From NCBI GenBank assembly GCA_023425905.1, contig JAFABT010000211.1:1-22992 (forward strand): a stretch of DNA of 22,992 bases. The letters are read 5' to 3'. Below, piece after piece: positions 14,172-21,703 of the stretch; the first letter of the stretch is position 1, and every line of letters starts with the position of its first letter. Source of the stretch: Actinomycetes bacterium (GTDB lineage Bacteria; Actinomycetota; Actinomycetes; Actinomycetales; Cellulomonadaceae). A program made the position numbers and the translations under genes. The notes beneath the pieces were generated by a model. The model was not told the DNA's origin, searched no databases, and saw nothing but the letters and a program-made list of their open reading frames with translations.

Positions 14172-14803
14172 CCCGCGGCGACCCGCAGCCCGGTGAGCGC
14201 CTCGCGCGCCCGGGGCACGACGGTGCGCGCCACCGGGCCGGACAGACCCGGCAGAGAAAGGGTGACGTCGAGGCCTCCGCAACGGACGGCCCACGCGGAC
14301 ACCGGCACGTCCCCACCGGTGCGCGGCACGCCGAGGATCGCCCGCGCGGACCGCAGGACGTCCAGCCTCAGGGCGAGCCCGCTGCCCGCGGGCGCACGGT
14401 CCTCGACGCTCACTGAGCGCGGTGACCGCTCCGGGGATCTCATGAGGTTCGCGAAGAACCCGCCCGACGGCTCCATCTCCTCGAGCAGCGCCGTCAACGT
14501 CTGCTCCGCCTCACCCTGCGCCCGGCGGGCGTCGGCCACGAGGAGGACCGGGTCCTCGCAGAACGACCCGGTCCACGCCCACACGGCCGACGTCGTGCTC
14601 CCGGAGAAGACGGCTGCCATCACCGCGAGGGCGTTGGCATGACGGGCCGCGCTGCCCCGCGCGCCCGAATCACGCTCCGACGCCGCTCGGGCACGTGCGG
14701 TCGCCTCGGCAACGCGATGCTCGCGCTCCGTCCCCGTCGTGGCCTCACCCGGCCGGTGCAGGACGGTCCACTCCGCGAGCGCCGCGTCGTCCAGTTCGAT
14801 CAT
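14168..14803 (-). CDS. Soluble protein of the cluster's repeated family, most distal copy
   Basis: A 211-residue protein of no recognised family. It resembles the other small soluble proteins of this cluster: SAVWAWTGSFCEDPVLLVAD (72-91) aligns in layout with YVWNRAFAVPLVMLV of the 16535-17107 product and LWYGEAVLPPVMLVF of the 14962-15546 product, and VSAWAVRCGGLDVTLSL (168-184) matches their (E)(I/V)RWAMRxGxxDVxLxL block. No signal peptide or membrane segment is visible. The start is uncertain: ATG 14803 is chosen, but GTG 14806 and GTG 14824 are in frame and none has a good ribosome-binding site. It ends on a stop overlapping that of rarD. A role as chaperone, adaptor or immunity protein is only a guess from context. 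Confidence 0.68.
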   Translation of the reverse strand: MIELDDAALAEWTVLHRPGEATTGTEREHRVAEATARARAASERDSGARGSAARHANALAVMAAVFSGSTTSAVWAWTGSFCEDPVLLVADARRAQGEAEQTLTALLEEMEPSGGFFANLMRSPERSPRSVSVEDRAPAGSGLALRLDVLRSARAILGVPRTGGDVPVSAWAVRCGGLDVTLSLPGLSGPVARTVVPRAREALTGLRVAAG

Positions 14804-14869
14804 CACCCGAGCATCGTGCCGCACGTCGCACGGAATGAGCTCGACTCGAGCACGCCTCGACCGTCGTGC

Positions 14870-14967
14870 TCAGTCGACGAGCCGCGCGGCGGCGGCGGGT
14901 GTCCGGTTCCACACGTCCATGGTCGTGTGGCTCGACCGTTGCTGGATCTCGATCGCAGTGGTCAGGC
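14870..14967 (-). pseudogene. Decayed fragment of a duplicated copy of the 16535-17107 gene
   Basis: Immediately after the stop of the 14962-15546 gene, in another frame, the minus strand encodes LTTAIEIQQRSSHTTMDVWN then R, which matches LTSAIEIQQRSGGTTTYVWN then R (residues 55-75) of the 16535-17107 product. At the DNA level the two lie at a constant offset of 1980 bp and share an uninterrupted 24-base run (14933-14956 and 16913-16936), with about four fifths identity over roughly 60 bp. The fragment has no start of its own and reads on into an unrelated short tail (TPAAAARLVD, stop at 14870). It is best read as the remnant of an internal deletion. Confidence 0.75.
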
Positions 14968-15546
14968 GGGCGTGACGACGAGCCCGCGGATGAGCGTCTC
15001 CGCGTCGGCGACGACGCGGCCGACGAGCTCGGTCGGGACCGGCCCGAGCGTGAGCAGGATGTCCTGGGCGCCCGCGCGCATCGCCCACCTGATCTCGTGG
15101 GCCTCCGGGGTCTTGCCGAAGAGGCCCTTGCGCGCGGGAGCCAGGACGCGATCGCTCCGCACGACGTCCGACGCGGCCGGCACGTCGAGCGGCGTCCCGC
15201 GCACAGCGCCAGGGACGCTGCCGTCGAGACCAGCAAGCAGGTCGAGGGTCGCGGCGGCCCCACCCTGGGCCGGCGCGGTCTCGAACACGAGCATGACCGG
15301 CGGCAGCACCGCCTCGCCGTACCAGAGGTAGCCGATCGGACCGTTGGAGTAGTCGTACCGGTAGAGCTCCTTGGAGAGCTTCTCGACGTACCGGATCCCG
15401 TGCATGCTCGTGGCCTTGTCCGTGCCGAACACCTGGTTGGCGACCCAGCCCGACAGCAGCATCGGGTCGATGACGTCGCCGTCCTCGTCCGCCGCGCCGA
15501 CCAGGGCCCAGCACATGTCCTCGGGGAAGGTGAAGTTGATGTGCAT
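14962..15546 (-). CDS. Soluble protein of the cluster's repeated family (paralog of 17137-17817 product)
   Basis: A 194-residue protein starting MHINFTFPEDMCW, with GAGAGG eight bases before the ATG. It is clearly paralogous to the 226-residue protein at 17137-17817. Shared blocks are LPPVMLVFETAPAQGGAAAT / FPPVLIKVSVFEAQGDAAAT, LLAGLDGSVPGAV / VIAGGDGSVAGAV, and EIRWAMRAGAQDILLTLGPVP (151-171) / EVRWAMRLDAETDVLVELVDVP. No signal peptide or transmembrane helix is visible. The alternation of short strand-like segments with a C-terminal helix recalls small alpha/beta adaptor folds such as Mog1/PsbP-like or LpqN-like domains, but I cannot confirm this. It follows a membrane protein gene by 59 bp, as its paralog does. 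Confidence 0.8.
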   Translation of the reverse strand: MHINFTFPEDMCWALVGAADEDGDVIDPMLLSGWVANQVFGTDKATSMHGIRYVEKLSKELYRYDYSNGPIGYLWYGEAVLPPVMLVFETAPAQGGAAATLDLLAGLDGSVPGAVRGTPLDVPAASDVVRSDRVLAPARKGLFGKTPEAHEIRWAMRAGAQDILLTLGPVPTELVGRVVADAETLIRGLVVTPA

Positions 15547-15605
15547 CGGGAGTGCCTCTCGATAGGTCGTGCGGCTGACAGGTGACGTCCGGGATGCGGC
15601 AGCGG

Positions 15606-16529
15606 CTACGCGACCGACTCGGCAGCGGCAAGGTCCTCGCCTGCGCGCCAGAACTGGGTCGTGAGGTAGAGACCTGCGACGAGAAGGACGGCGCCCCCCG
15701 CGATACCCCACGTCCCCAGGAGTGTCGCCGTCTCACGGTCGTCCGGGAACAGACCACGGATCTGCAGCATTGCTGCGCCGAAGAAGATCCCGATCGCTCC
15801 GAACGCGCACATCCATGCGTCAAAACGCCAGCGGAAGGAGAACCACCGCCAGAACGCTGTTCCACCGCCGCCGGTCCGTCGCTTTCCGCGAGCCTGCTCG
15901 ACCCGCGCGCGCAGGAGCGGGTGGAGCGCGTCAAGGTCGTCGACCTCCTTGACCTCAGGTCTCGGCGTGCGAACCTGCCGCCGCGTCCAGGCGCGCTTCT
16001 TCACCATCGACCCGAGGGCGGCTCCCGAGAGGCCCGCGATCATGAGGCCGTTGATGAGCCACGTGACCCACGTGAGGTCCCCGTTGGTCGTGGCCAACTG
16101 CTCGTTGCCCATGAGCGCCACGAGCCACATGCACACCGACCCCCCGAGAACCGCCCAGAAGAGCGACCACGTCGGCGAGATCATCCGCCACAACGAGGTG
16201 TTCGACGCCTGCGGCAGCGCGGTGTCCGCGGGGGCGTCCCGGTTGCGGCGGATCGACCCGCGCCGTTGCAGCTCCCCGATGAAGAGGATGCTCGAACCGA
16301 TGAGCGGCACGAAGACCGTGGAGTACAGCGGTGCGCTCGCGACGACGATGTCGAACGATCCGAGCTTCCACGGAGCCACCGAGGCCGCCACGAGCTGGCA
16401 CACGACAACGACGAGGACGTGGAGACCGAGCAGGACGTACCCGGTCGTGAGCGCGCCGTTGCGGCCGAGCGCTCGCCACAGGCTCCCGCCAATGGGGATC
16501 TCCGCGCCATCGAGCGTGCCGCGACCCAT
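15606..16529 (-). CDS. Polytopic membrane protein, paralog of the 17903-18898 product
   Basis: A 307-residue protein with about six membrane segments (near 29-49, 61-85, 121-140, 151-173, 237-254, 268-290) and a basic cytoplasmic loop (177-230). It shares with the 331-residue paralog the N-terminal AEIPIGGSLWRALGRNGAL (9-27), GELQRRG (85-91), WRMISPTW (114-121), FWRWFSFRWRFDAW (226-239) and C-terminal TTQFWRAGEDLAAAES (290-305). No known transporter or enzyme motif is visible and I do not recognise the family. It begins 5 bp after the preceding soluble gene, with GAGGGCTGAGGGCG before the ATG. In the context of a candidate LXG-type effector it could be a membrane immunity protein or a secretion accessory, which is a hypothesis only. 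Confidence 0.83.
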   Translation of the reverse strand: MGRGTLDGAEIPIGGSLWRALGRNGALTTGYVLLGLHVLVVVVCQLVAASVAPWKLGSFDIVVASAPLYSTVFVPLIGSSILFIGELQRRGSIRRNRDAPADTALPQASNTSLWRMISPTWSLFWAVLGGSVCMWLVALMGNEQLATTNGDLTWVTWLINGLMIAGLSGAALGSMVKKRAWTRRQVRTPRPEVKEVDDLDALHPLLRARVEQARGKRRTGGGGTAFWRWFSFRWRFDAWMCAFGAIGIFFGAAMLQIRGLFPDDRETATLLGTWGIAGGAVLLVAGLYLTTQFWRAGEDLAAAESVA

Positions 16530-16534
16530 CGCCC

Positions 16535-17107
16535 TCAGCCCTCAAGACGCGCGGCGGCGACGGCGCGCTCGGCGTCTGCGAAAGCTCCGTGGGCACGCTT
16601 CGGGTCGATCTCGTTGACGCCCATGACGACGTCGTGCTGACCGAGGCGCATCGCCCACACCGCATTGCTCTCGGCGTCCCTCGTCGTGAAGATGCCGAGC
16701 GCCTTGGACGCGGGCTGGTGGAAGGTGCTGCGGATGACGAGCTGCTCCCCCCGCAGCCCGCTCGCGTCCTCGACCTGTCCGCGCGGGAGCACCGACCGCA
16801 CGAGCTGCTCGAGGCGCTCCCGCTCGTCACCGAAAGCAGGCTGGATGACGCTGACGAGCATCACCAGCGGGACGGCGAACGCCCGGTTCCACACGTAAGT
16901 CGTCGTACCGCCCGACCGTTGCTGGATCTCGATCGCTGAGGTGAGCGGGAGGACGACCTTGTGGTCCATCGACGGGCCCTCGCCGACCTCGCGGAGGTGT
17001 GCGACGACGTCTCTCACCCGGGTGTGCGCCGCGACGTCGGGGTTCGACGCGTCGTAGACCACGGTCCACCCGAGGCCTTCGGCCCCGTCGACGACGACGT
17101 CCACCAT
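16535..17107 (-). CDS. Soluble protein of the cluster's repeated family (parent type of the 14870-14967 fragment)
   Basis: A 190-residue protein from ATG 17107, which is preceded by AGGAGG seven bases upstream. An in-frame ATG at 17140 overlaps the upstream stop (ATGA) but has a weak ribosome-binding site; it would add 11 residues. The protein has GWTVVYDASNP (13-23), TSAIEIQQRS (56-65), TTYVWNRAFAVPLVMLV (69-85) and a C-terminal AVWAMRLGQHDVVMGVNEID (149-168), which corresponds to the RWAMR block of its neighbours. No secretion signal or membrane helix is seen. It is not recognisable as any named family. It lies between its paralog (17137-17817) and the second membrane protein. Confidence 0.8.
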   Translation of the reverse strand: MVDVVVDGAEGLGWTVVYDASNPDVAAHTRVRDVVAHLREVGEGPSMDHKVVLPLTSAIEIQQRSGGTTTYVWNRAFAVPLVMLVSVIQPAFGDERERLEQLVRSVLPRGQVEDASGLRGEQLVIRSTFHQPASKALGIFTTRDAESNAVWAMRLGQHDVVMGVNEIDPKRAHGAFADAERAVAAARLEG

Positions 17108-17136
17108 GGGCGTCCTCCTGGGCTCGTCCGGCACGG

Positions 17137-17817
17137 TCATCGCTGCTCGGCCAGCGACGCGAGCCGGGCCCGTTCCCACCGCTCGAGCGTGTGCGCGGCG
17201 GTCTCGTGGTCGATCCTGGCGGCCTCGTCCCTGTCGACGACGCGCGCGGTGCGCAGCAGCTCGAGCGCCTGCGGCAGGACGCCGTCGAGGGCGTCGGCGG
17301 GTACGTCGACGAGCTCGACGAGCACGTCCGTCTCGGCATCGAGGCGCATCGCCCAGCGCACCTCGACGCGCTCGGGCAGCTCCGGCTTGCGGAACGACTT
17401 GCGCTGCCCGGGCATCCGACGCTCCGTCTGGACGACGGCGAGCGCGTCCGGGAGCCCGTCCTCGGCGGGGACGACCACCGCCCCAGCGACCGAGCCGTCA
17501 CCGCCCGCGATGACGGGCAGCGTCGCCGCCGCGTCGCCCTGCGCCTCGAACACGCTCACCTTGATCAGCACGGGCGGGAAGGCGTCCGTCCCGAGCCAGA
17601 CGAACCGAGAGTCGTCGGTGCCCCTGTCGAGACCGGCGATGTGCGCGTTGAACCTGTTCATCCACGACATGGTCACGCGGTCCGTGCGGACGCCATGACG
17701 CACGGTGACGATCGCCGCCGCCGCCGCTGCCGGCATGTCGAGTCCGAGACCAGGCCAGTCGACCGGGATCGCTAGCCAAGCCTGCGGCCGCGGGTCGAAG
17801 CGGACGAGCTGCGTCAT
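17137..17817 (-). CDS. Soluble protein of the cluster's repeated family
   Basis: A 226-residue protein starting MTQLVRFDPRPQAWLAIPVDW, with AGGAGA upstream of its ATG. Visible blocks are FVWLGTDAFPPVLIKVSVFEAQGDAAAT (72-99), GGDGSVAGAVVVPAEDGLPDALAVV (105-129), a basic MPGQRKSFRKPELPE stretch (135-149), and VEVRWAMRLDAETDVLVELVDVP (151-173), followed by a helical tail (190-226) absent from the 194-residue paralog. No signal peptide or membrane helix is present. The alternation of a Trp-containing N-terminal strand and a C-terminal amphipathic segment suggests one small alpha/beta domain. An 85-bp gap separates it from the upstream membrane protein gene; it contains a 10-bp direct repeat CGTGGTCCGA (17831-17840, 17844-17853). 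Confidence 0.82.
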   Translation of the reverse strand: MTQLVRFDPRPQAWLAIPVDWPGLGLDMPAAAAAAIVTVRHGVRTDRVTMSWMNRFNAHIAGLDRGTDDSRFVWLGTDAFPPVLIKVSVFEAQGDAAATLPVIAGGDGSVAGAVVVPAEDGLPDALAVVQTERRMPGQRKSFRKPELPERVEVRWAMRLDAETDVLVELVDVPADALDGVLPQALELLRTARVVDRDEAARIDHETAAHTLERWERARLASLAEQR

Positions 17818-17902
17818 GAAGGGTTCTCCTCGTGGTCCGACGGCGTGGTCCGATGCGTGCGCCAGGGCCGTCTGGCAGACCGACCCGCGCGCACCAAGCC
17901 TG

Positions 17903-18898
17903 TCACGCGAGCGACTCTCCCGCCGCGAGGTCCTCCCCCGCCCGCCAGAACTGCGTCGTGCCCCACAGGCCGATGCCCAGCATCGCGAGCCCGGCCGGCG
18001 CGACGATCGCGGCGGCCATCGTCAGGGAGCGCGCGTCGTCGGGGGCCTCGATCGTGCTCGCGAGGAAGAAGACGGCGATCCAGACCGCAACGGCGCCGAT
18101 CGCGCACAACCAGATGTCGAAGCGCCAGCGGAACGAGAACGCCCGCCAGAACCGCTCCGACCGGGGGACGGGCTGGGCCTCCTGCTGCGCCCGGCGCCGC
18201 GCGGCGACGATCGGGTGCTCCGCCTCCGGGGGCGTCTGTGCCTCGTACGACGACGACGGCCGTGCCGTGCCCACGATCCCCACGTCGTTGCGTGCGGCAG
18301 CGGCCGCGGAGCCGTTCAGGTAGCGCGCCCACGTAACCTTCTTGAGCCAGCTGCCCGCGTTCTGTCCCGCGAACCCCGCGAGGATGAACGCGTGGATCGA
18401 CCACAGCGCCCAGTTGCTCGACCCCGCGGGCGTGCCGTGGCCAAGCTCAGTGTCAGCGCCGGCCCACGTGAACAGCGCACACCCGAGCAGACTCGCAGCC
18501 GCCCATAGGGCGTTCCATCGCGGGCTCACCATGCGCCACACGGAGACGTTGGTCCCCTGGGGCAGCAACGTGTCGGTGCGCTGCCGGGCGTTGCGACCCA
18601 TGGTCCCGCGACGTTGCAACTCCCCGATGAACAGCGCCGTGGACCCGAGGAGGGGCAGGAGCACCGTCGAACCGAGGGCGAGCGTCTGTGCCGCGTCAAT
18701 CGTGTCGTCGTCCGTGCCGTCGATCAGCGAGAGCAGGCCAGCGACCAGGACGATGAGCACGTGGAGGCCCAGCAGCGCATAGCCCGCGACTAGTGCCCCG
18801 TTGCGCCCGAGGCCACGCCAGAAGGCGCCGCCGACCGGGATCTCCGCGCGGTCCAGCCCACCGCTCTGTGCGGCCCGGTGTGCCGTGTCGTCTGTCAC
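17903..18898 (-). CDS. Polytopic membrane protein of the type VII-like cluster
   Basis: A 331-residue protein with six probable membrane segments (about 36-59, 70-93, 128-147, 162-183, 263-283, 293-314) and a long hydrophilic loop (185-255). N-terminal AEIPVGGAFWRGLGRNGAL (18-36), GELQRRG (92-98), WRMVSPRW (121-128), FWRAFSFRWRFDIW (250-263) and TTQFWRAGEDLAAGES (314-329) are shared with the paralog at 15606-16529. Both termini and the central loop are predicted cytoplasmic. It starts with a GTG that overlaps the stop of the preceding gene (GTGA), so it is translationally coupled to the soluble gene upstream. I do not recognise the family; no ATPase, protease or channel motif is visible. Confidence 0.84.
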   Translation of the reverse strand: MTDDTAHRAAQSGGLDRAEIPVGGAFWRGLGRNGALVAGYALLGLHVLIVLVAGLLSLIDGTDDDTIDAAQTLALGSTVLLPLLGSTALFIGELQRRGTMGRNARQRTDTLLPQGTNVSVWRMVSPRWNALWAAASLLGCALFTWAGADTELGHGTPAGSSNWALWSIHAFILAGFAGQNAGSWLKKVTWARYLNGSAAAAARNDVGIVGTARPSSSYEAQTPPEAEHPIVAARRRAQQEAQPVPRSERFWRAFSFRWRFDIWLCAIGAVAVWIAVFFLASTIEAPDDARSLTMAAAIVAPAGLAMLGIGLWGTTQFWRAGEDLAAGESLA

Positions 18899-19593
18899 GA
18901 GGACTCGGCCTCCACCTCGACCTCAGCCCCGGGCTGCTCGATCCAGCTGATCGAGTCGGCCACCGCGTCGAGGAACGCGGCGACGGGAGCGTCGACCCCC
19001 GCCGTCGGCGTCGTGAACCGGATGTGGAGCAGCTCGTCGGAGTCCGGCCGGGGGATCCAATAGGCGAGCTGGAGCGAGGGGGTCTCTTCTTCCATGCCGC
19101 GGAGCACGCCGTGGCTGAGCTCGCGCACCGCCAGCCCGGACCGCAGTTCGCGAATCTCTCGCCCCGGGTAGGCGGCCTCGAGCCGATCCCGCATCGCGTC
19201 CCGACCCGATGTGGCCCCGGCGGACGCGAGGTCGCCCGAGTCGGCCACCGCCGACGCAGCAGGCGACGTCGAGGGGGCCGCCGGCGTCGGCCAGGGCACG
19301 TCCCGGCCCACGACCGACGCGGAGAACGGGACCCCGGGGAGCATCTGCGTCGCCATGAGCAGCGTGTGAGCGCCCGCCTCGCGCGTCTGGCGTGCGAGGT
19401 CGACGATCCGCGTGACCGCGTCTCGGCGAAGCGAGGCCAACCGGTCCGACCGCCCGACCGCGTCGACGACGGCGGCGCGAGCGAATGCGCGGACGCGGTC
19501 CTCCGCGTCGAGCGGAACCCGCAGCCACGTCCCTGGCAGGACGATGCGGAAGTCTCCCGCCGTGCGCACCTGGGTCGCCTGGGGCGTAGTCAT
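18895..19593 (-). CDS. Small soluble protein, candidate Mog1/PsbP-like fold, in the type VII-like cluster
   Basis: A 232-residue protein whose ATG overlaps the stop of the preceding gene (ATGA) and whose stop overlaps the next start (GTGA). It opens with FRIVLPGTWLRVPLD (15-29), a strand-turn-strand with the conserved Trp often seen in Mog1/PsbP/DUF1795-like and LpqN-like proteins. It ends with LQLAYWIPRPDSDELLHIRFTTP (182-204) and AFLDAVADSISW (211-222), which resembles the C-terminal FDAIxxSxxW helix of that fold. A Pro/Ala/Ser-rich linker (about 103-125) separates the two parts. The fold is an inference from pattern alone. In type VII clusters such small proteins could be substrate chaperones or immunity proteins. 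Confidence 0.72.
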   Translation of the reverse strand: MTTPQATQVRTAGDFRIVLPGTWLRVPLDAEDRVRAFARAAVVDAVGRSDRLASLRRDAVTRIVDLARQTREAGAHTLLMATQMLPGVPFSASVVGRDVPWPTPAAPSTSPAASAVADSGDLASAGATSGRDAMRDRLEAAYPGREIRELRSGLAVRELSHGVLRGMEEETPSLQLAYWIPRPDSDELLHIRFTTPTAGVDAPVAAFLDAVADSISWIEQPGAEVEVEAESS

Positions 19594-20258
19594 GCCGTCG
19601 GCCCGTCGGTGAGGACCCGAAGTCCTGCGAGGACACCGAGCGACTCCGCGGGCAGATCCTCGAACGTGCCGACGGTGTGGGCGAACATGACGACCTCGAT
19701 CATCTCCTCGTTCGTCTCGGGGAAGATCCCCCAGGTCACACGTTCCTCGACCACGGCAACCCCGAGCCCCGGCTGGAAGTCGGACTCGATGACATGGACG
19801 CCTTCGGCCGGACCGACAGGCGTCTCCCCCTCGATCGCGCTTACGACCAGCCGCTCACTCTCCGCCGACTCGTCACCCAGGAGCGCGATCACGCCCTGCG
19901 CGAAGGTCCCCGGGGCCCGGTCGGCGCTGCGCGGTCCCATCTGCGCGACGAGCACGGCCGCGACCTGACCATGCTCAGGCAACGGGATCCACACCGCTGC
20001 CTGCGCGCCGGCCTCGAGCGTGGGGGCGAGGGACTGCACGATGCCGATGAGACCCGTCGCGAGCTCCTCCCCTGCACCGGGGACAACGATCTCCTCGCTC
20101 GCTCCCTGCTCGACGCGGAGCTGCCACGCGGCATAGGCCGTTCCGGCCGCCCACTCCACGACGTCCGAGCCGAGCTCGGGCAGGTGGAACCAGTGCGGCG
20201 CAAGGTCGAGCGACAGCACAGCAGAAGGTGCTTGAGGCACGCGAGATCCCATCATCAC
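19590..20258 (-). CDS. Small soluble protein downstream of the candidate effector
   Basis: A protein of up to 222 residues. Three starts follow one another (GTG 20258, ATG 20255, ATG 20252), the first two overlapping the upstream TGA, so translation is probably coupled to the candidate effector gene. Features include LAPHWFHLPELG (19-30), QAAVWIPLPEHGQVAAVLVAQM (85-106), VHVIESDFQPGLGVAVVEERVTWGIFPE and a C-terminal FEDLPAESLGVLAGLRVL helix. The strand/helix layout is like that of the following gene and of the other soluble proteins in the cluster. There is no signal peptide or membrane helix. Being the first gene after the candidate effector, it is the best candidate for a cognate chaperone or immunity protein, but nothing in the sequence proves this. 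Confidence 0.75.
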   Translation of the reverse strand: MMMGSRVPQAPSAVLSLDLAPHWFHLPELGSDVVEWAAGTAYAAWQLRVEQGASEEIVVPGAGEELATGLIGIVQSLAPTLEAGAQAAVWIPLPEHGQVAAVLVAQMGPRSADRAPGTFAQGVIALLGDESAESERLVVSAIEGETPVGPAEGVHVIESDFQPGLGVAVVEERVTWGIFPETNEEMIEVVMFAHTVGTFEDLPAESLGVLAGLRVLTDGPTA

Positions 20259-21700
20259 TTGAGGAGGTCGACACCGTCGACGATCTTGTCGACGAGTCCA
20301 CCGGCGGACACTCCGCCGTTGAGGATACGACCCGAGTTGCCGGCGAGACCGTCGAGGTGGCCCGACCCGATGCCGACGACGCCCTTGAAGGTTCCGAAGC
20401 CGTCACCCGAGCCGATCGCACCCTCGAGGCTGCCCAGGCCCTTGTGGAACGTCGCGAGGTTGACGCCGACATTCGCCAGGAGGAGGCCGATCCCCTTCGC
20501 CTTGAGTCCCTTGTCGAGGAACTCCCAGTTTCGACTCGCAATGGTCCCGAGGTCGAGGAGCTCGTCGTTCAGCTTGAGCGCCGTCTTTAGCTTGAACGGG
20601 TTGACGAGCAGGTTCCCCAGGTTCGCCCGGAAGGCAGAGCCGAAGGAGAGCGTGCCCGCCTTGTACGCGCTGTGGATTGCGCTCTGCGCGCTGCTGCGCA
20701 CGAACGGGGACTTGAGGAGGGCGAGCCCTCCTGTGGCGTGCTTCCCGGACTGGAACAGGATGAGCGCGTCGTGCGTCTTGCCGTGGAAATTTACTGCCGC
20801 AGGACCGTTGCGGAGCAGGACCTGGTTGGCGGCGTTGCCCTTGAGGTACTTGGCACCCGCTCCGATGAGCTTGCCGCCGAAGAGCGTGAGGGCGGCCATG
20901 CCGACGGCCAGGGCGAGGTCACCCCAGCTCCCCTCACCACGCTTGAGCTTGATCGCCGCATCGACGATCGCGATGAGCGCGCCGATTGCGGCGAGCACCA
21001 ACAAGACCTGGCCGAGGATCGGCACCCAGGCGAGGAAGATCGAGAGGACGGCGGCGATGTCGCAGACCATCTTGATGATCTCGACGACGACGGAGGCCTT
21101 GTCCCAGAACGTGTCGTTGAGCCCGTTCGCCCCCTTGCCCTCCGTGACCTCCTTGATCTTGTTCGCCGCGATGAGGGCGGCGTCCGCACGCGCGTCGAAC
21201 GCGTCCTGCCACTGCCCCTGGGCGGTGACGATCTGCGCCTCGAGGTTGGTCACCTGGTTCTCGGCCGTCGTGACGGCCTTCTGCAGCTCTTCGACCTCGT
21301 CCTCGGGGGTCTCGACGTACCACCGGGTCGCGTCCAGGAGGTCTTGCCTGCGGTTCCACAGCGTCGAGCGAGCCGTCGCGAGGGACGCCGTGAGCGTGAC
21401 GATCGTCGCAGCGGGCCCCTCCGAGGCCGCGATCGCCGTCGCGAGCGCTTCGGAGTAGACGACGAGGGCGTCGCCTGTCGCACGGTAACGGTCGGCGGCC
21501 TTCTCGATGTCGGCCTTCACCGACGTCGCCGTCTCGCGTGTCGCCTCGATCGCCTCGCTGCACATCTCGACGTCGAGGATCGCCTGCAGCACCGCGCACG
21601 CCTCGAGGATCGCGTCGCCCAGGTCGGCGTACTCCTGGCCCTTGGTCTTCACCAGGTCTGCATCGCCAGCGAGCTTGTCGTACTTCGCTTCCATGGCCAT
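20255..21700 (-). CDS. LXG-like candidate type VII secretion effector with hydrophobic core
   Basis: A 481-residue protein of unrecognised family. Residues 1-190 are almost entirely helical: AKYDKLAGDADLVKTKGQEY, ADIEKAADRYRATGDALVVY, and a coiled-coil candidate EDEVEELQKAVTTAENQVTN (133-152). They include a long-hairpin layout like the N-terminal domains of LXG/WXG-type substrates. Residues about 208-250 are strongly hydrophobic (VCDIAAVLSIFLAWVPILG, QVLLVLAAIGALIAIVDAAI), with a third segment at 262-282. The C-terminal 200 residues are glycine-rich with spaced small residues (GIGLLLANVGVNLATF, GLGSLEGAIGSGDGFGTFKG). No nuclease, NADase or lipase motif is visible. It starts 3 bp after the preceding stop, with GGAGGCGAG upstream. 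A membrane-active toxin is one possibility; a structural or transport role is equally open. Confidence 0.78.
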   Translation of the reverse strand: MAMEAKYDKLAGDADLVKTKGQEYADLGDAILEACAVLQAILDVEMCSEAIEATRETATSVKADIEKAADRYRATGDALVVYSEALATAIAASEGPAATIVTLTASLATARSTLWNRRQDLLDATRWYVETPEDEVEELQKAVTTAENQVTNLEAQIVTAQGQWQDAFDARADAALIAANKIKEVTEGKGANGLNDTFWDKASVVVEIIKMVCDIAAVLSIFLAWVPILGQVLLVLAAIGALIAIVDAAIKLKRGEGSWGDLALAVGMAALTLFGGKLIGAGAKYLKGNAANQVLLRNGPAAVNFHGKTHDALILFQSGKHATGGLALLKSPFVRSSAQSAIHSAYKAGTLSFGSAFRANLGNLLVNPFKLKTALKLNDELLDLGTIASRNWEFLDKGLKAKGIGLLLANVGVNLATFHKGLGSLEGAIGSGDGFGTFKGVVGIGSGHLDGLAGNSGRILNGGVSAGGLVDKIVDGVDLLK

Positions 21701-21703
21701 CGT

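Noticed and set aside
12213..14294. 693-codon minus-strand open frame
   Set aside because: It runs antisense to rarD and in a wrong frame of the reductase gene, with low-complexity Arg/Asp/Glu/Gly composition and no domain.
19677..21458. 593-codon plus-strand open frame, and the 432-codon frame at 20672-21970
   Set aside because: Both are antisense to well-supported coupled genes, with shadow-type composition and no recognisable motifs.
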